This document shows positions 5,996-7,803 of a stretch of 7,803 nt of DNA, in pieces. The DNA is taken from assembly GCA_003533545.1 (NCBI GenBank), contig DQEK01000084.1, positions 1 through 7,803 on the forward strand. Direction: 5' to 3'. This stretch comes from Acidobacteriota bacterium. Lineage in GTDB: Bacteria > Acidobacteriota > Vicinamibacteria > Vicinamibacterales > UBA8438. The notes below the pieces were generated by a model. That model was not told the origin of the DNA, did not search any database, and saw nothing but the letters and a program-made list of their open reading frames with translations. Both the position numbers and the translations under genes were made by a program. Position 1 is the stretch's first letter. Each line of letters opens with the position of its first letter.

Positions 5996-6241
5996 ATGCC
6001 TATCTTCGAATACGAGTGCCAAGGATGCCGCCACCACTTCGAACTGCTGGTGCTGCCAAGAGACCTACCTTCCTGCCCCAAATGCCAGGGGACGGACCTC
6101 GAGAAACAGCTGTCGATCCTGTCTGTCAGTTCGGACGGCACCCGTCAACGCCACCTCGGGACCGCGCGACAGGCTGCGAAGAAGGTGCAGCGCGACAAGG
6201 CGCACGCCGAGCACGAGGCCTATCACCATCACCACCACTGA
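5996..6241 (+). CDS. FmdB-family zinc-ribbon protein with a natural polyhistidine tail
   Basis: The 81-residue cytosolic protein opens with MPIFEYECQGCRHHFELL, the hallmark of the FmdB/CxxC_CxxC_SSSS putative regulatory family. Four cysteines (Cys8, Cys11, Cys27, Cys30) form two CxxC knuckles of a zinc ribbon at residues 5-33. The family was named from the formamidase operon protein FmdB and is commonly annotated as putative regulatory; its biochemical role is not settled. After the ribbon a basic Lys/Arg/Gln-rich segment (about 50-68) leads to HAEHEAY and five consecutive histidines before the stop, giving a metal-binding or low-complexity tail. The His codons are mixed (CAC and CAT). The start is supported by family alignment at MPIFEY; a modest AAGGG at 5982-5986 lies 9 nt upstream. 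The gene is monocistronic here, divergent from the cupin and convergent with the DUF1552 gene. Confidence 0.9.
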   Translation: MPIFEYECQGCRHHFELLVLPRDLPSCPKCQGTDLEKQLSILSVSSDGTRQRHLGTARQAAKKVQRDKAHAEHEAYHHHHH

Positions 6242-6243
6242 CG

Positions 6244-6286
6244 TAACGACCGGCACCGACCGTCTGCGGGTGTAGTGCCGACGTTA
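6244..6286. terminator. Interrupted stem-loop between convergent genes
   Basis: TAACG (6244-6248) pairs with CGTTA (6282-6286), and CGGCAC (6251-6256) with GTGCCG (6275-6280), giving 11 base pairs around a small AC/A internal loop; the 18-nt apical region can form a further CCG/CGG pairing. It lies just after the zinc-ribbon stop, in the 90-bp gap facing the DUF1552 stop, where a shared terminator would be expected. No T-tract follows, so it may act only as an RNA-stabilising structure. Confidence 0.4.
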
Positions 6287-6331
6287 TGCAGGAGCGGTTA
6301 GTCTCGGGGGGAACGTACGTGTCCGGACTCG

Positions 6332-7699
6332 CTAGACGTCGGAGAGGTGAGCGAGCTGGCCAGTACTGTCGCCAAGTTGCTCCGTCGGGACGCCAACCTT
6401 GTCGAGCAGGCTGAGTTGGAGATTGGTTAGCGGCGTTTCGTCGACCACGCGGACATGACGGCCGCCCCGCAGCCGCCCAGCGGCACCGCCGGCCAGCAAT
6501 ATAGGCAAATTAACATGGAGGTGCTGGTTGCCATCGCTGATGCCACAGCCATAGAGCATCAGCATGTGGTCGAGCAACGTTCCGTCACCGTCTGGCGTCG
6601 ACTGCAGCCGGTCGAGAAAATAGGCGAATTGCTCAATGTGGTGCAGATTTACTTTCGACAACTTCTCCATTTGCACCGGGTTGTTCTGATGATGCGAGAG
6701 ACCGTGGTGTGGGTCGGGAATACCAAGTTCCGGGTAGGTCCGCGGACTGACCTCACGTGACATCATGAAGGTGATGACACGGGTCATGTCCGTCTGCAAC
6801 GCCAGCACCTGTAAGTCAAACATAAGCTTCGCGTGCTCCGCGAACGTATCGGGAATGCCGCCAGTCGGCCGCGCCAACTCCGGAAGCTCGACGTCACTCC
6901 GAACCTCGGCGAGTTGAATCCGGCGCTCGATGTCACGAATAGCATCAAGATACTGGTCCACCTTGTTGCGGTCGCCGGCCGCCAGAGTCCCGCGGAAGCT
7001 GTCGACCTCATGCACCAGTGAATCAAGAATGCTGCGGTCTTCGCGAATGCGCTCCAGCCGCGCGTGTTGGCTCGTATCGTCCGCATCACCGAATAGACGC
7101 TCGAAGACCGCACGGGGCTGGTTCTCCATCGGCAGTGGGGTCGTGGGGTTCCGCCACGAGAGCGTGTTGGCGTAGGCGCAACTCCACCCTGCCTCACAAG
7201 CGCCGATCAACTCGTTTGGATCGAGGGACAGCTCCAGTGACGTCAGCTGGGTATCCTGCCCAATCTTGGCCGCCGCGATCTGGTCGATCGAGGTCCCACC
7301 GCGAATGTCCGGTCCTTCAGTCTTCTTCGGATGCACGCCCGTCAGAAATGCCGACGCCGCACGCACGTGGTCACCGGTACCCTCGCCAGGCAGCGGAAAC
7401 ATCGGCTCGCTCGCTAGCCCGCTGACGACGGTGAGCTGTTGTTGAAACGGCTTCAACGGCGCAAGCGTTTGAGGCAGCTCGACCCCGAGGCCCTCGGTGC
7501 TCGGTGTCCACTTGTCCATGATCACGCCATTCGGCACGTAACCCACGTAGAGCCGGGACACCGGTTTGGCGGCCGCGTTCGGCGCCCCTGACAAGGCCGC
7601 CAGCGCTGGCACCATGTCATCGAGCAATGGCAGCGCCAAGGTCGCACCCACACCGCGCAAAAACGTCCGACGGGGCAACGCCATCTTGGTGATGATCAT
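6332..7699 (-). CDS. DUF1552 family protein, Tat-exported
   Basis: The 455-residue protein carries a twin-arginine signal (LPRRTFLRGVGATLALPLLD, 8-27) and then the full DUF1552 domain. Recognisable blocks are RLYVGYVPNGVIMDKWTP (49-66), the GDHVRAASAFLTGVHP region (109-124), GGTSIDQIAA (134-143), LELSLDP (155-161), the Cys168/Cys174 pair in ACEAGWSCAYANTLSW, HHGLSHHQ (331-338), and the C-terminal YGCGISDGNQHLHVNLPILLAG region (383-404). These histidine-rich motifs resemble those of the alkaline-phosphatase-like DUF1501 group, but DUF1552 has no proven activity that I know of. Tat export suggests a folded, perhaps cofactor- or metal-containing periplasmic protein. ATG 7699 was chosen over an upstream in-frame codon at 7765 because it overlaps the preceding stop as ATGA, follows GAGGAGAGG at 9-12 nt, and puts the Arg-Arg pair near the N-terminus. 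The upstream partner is the DUF1585-like fragment at 7696-7803. Confidence 0.9.
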   Translation of the reverse strand: MIITKMALPRRTFLRGVGATLALPLLDDMVPALAALSGAPNAAAKPVSRLYVGYVPNGVIMDKWTPSTEGLGVELPQTLAPLKPFQQQLTVVSGLASEPMFPLPGEGTGDHVRAASAFLTGVHPKKTEGPDIRGGTSIDQIAAAKIGQDTQLTSLELSLDPNELIGACEAGWSCAYANTLSWRNPTTPLPMENQPRAVFERLFGDADDTSQHARLERIREDRSILDSLVHEVDSFRGTLAAGDRNKVDQYLDAIRDIERRIQLAEVRSDVELPELARPTGGIPDTFAEHAKLMFDLQVLALQTDMTRVITFMMSREVSPRTYPELGIPDPHHGLSHHQNNPVQMEKLSKVNLHHIEQFAYFLDRLQSTPDGDGTLLDHMLMLYGCGISDGNQHLHVNLPILLAGGAAGRLRGGRHVRVVDETPLTNLQLSLLDKVGVPTEQLGDSTGQLAHLSDV

Positions 7700-7803
7700 G
7701 ACGCGGGGCCTCTCCTCATCTGAAACGGCACGCTCCGGGCGATACCCGCAATAAGCGCCGACCAACGATAATCATCATCAGCCGATTCTCGGACGATACG
7801 ACG
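7696..7803 (-). CDS. C-terminal fragment of a DUF1592/DUF1588/DUF1585-type protein
   Basis: On the minus strand an open frame enters from the window edge and continues for 35 codons to TGA at 7698-7696. Its end, with ADDDYRWSALIAGIARS and then VPFQMRR shortly before the stop, strongly resembles the DUF1585 C-terminus of large exported proteins with DUF1587, DUF1592, DUF1588 and DUF1585 domains, often with a cytochrome c-like heme site at the N-terminus. Those genes typically sit immediately upstream of DUF1552 genes, as here: the stop overlaps the DUF1552 start in an ATGA tetranucleotide, implying translational coupling. Only the tail is visible, so domain content and any heme motif lie outside the window. 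The assignment rests on a short motif plus context. Confidence 0.65.
   Translation of the reverse strand, partial: RRIVRESADDDYRWSALIAGIARSVPFQMRRGPAS

Noticed and set aside
5836..6141. Minus-strand open frame opposite the zinc-ribbon gene
   Set aside because: No recognisable motif, and it overlaps the conserved MPIFEYEC zinc-ribbon coding sequence and the divergent promoter region.
7700..7765. Upstream in-frame start for the DUF1552 protein
   Set aside because: It would add 22 residues before the twin-arginine motif and overlap the upstream gene deeply, whereas ATG 7699 forms an ATGA overlap and has a ribosome binding site.

Overview
The window reads as a GC-rich bacterial chromosome segment with no RNA gene, mobile element, CRISPR array or phage signature. 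Its gene families suggest Acidobacteriota, perhaps Vicinamibacteria-like: an exported PQQ dehydrogenase with a small cytochrome c, a DUF1552 protein coupled to a DUF1585-type C-terminus, and an exported family with HWEGNTLIV and YEYACHEGNYG motifs. Gemmatimonadota or Planctomycetota cannot be excluded. The assignment is inferred from family content; no marker gene is present.

Layout on the plus strand, 1-4133. A tight cluster opens the window: the 3' end of an FMN-dependent alpha-hydroxy-acid dehydrogenase-like gene (to 325), a PQQ-dependent dehydrogenase overlapping it by 7 nt (319-2277), and one base later a small secreted cytochrome c (2279-2608). The last two form a plausible periplasmic electron-transfer pair, with the substrate oxidised at PQQ and electrons passed to c-type heme. 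After a 133-bp gap comes an exported CapA-family metallophosphoesterase-like protein (2742-4133) with its own strong ribosome binding site.

Middle, 4134-6241. A 200-bp leader, AT-richer at its 5' end, precedes a secreted protein of a widespread but uncharacterised family (4334-5299). This converges, over a hairpin, on a minus-strand exported single-domain cupin (5338-5796). The cupin is divergent from a small FmdB-type zinc-ribbon protein (5996-6241) that ends in a natural run of five histidines. The 199-bp divergent spacer carries -10-like hexamers for both directions, one inside a perfect palindrome.

Right end, minus strand. A Tat-exported DUF1552 protein (6332-7699) is joined by an ATGA stop/start overlap to the last 35 codons of an upstream gene that runs off the window. 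That tail resembles the DUF1585 end of DUF1592/DUF1588-type multidomain proteins, the usual partners of DUF1552.

Most products appear to be exported and concern periplasmic redox or envelope functions. No clear new defence or mobile system is visible. The points most worth following are the non-canonical active-site loop of the flavoenzyme, the Asp-x-Asp motif of the PQQ enzyme, the polyhistidine zinc ribbon, and the coupled DUF1592-type/DUF1552 pair of unknown function.
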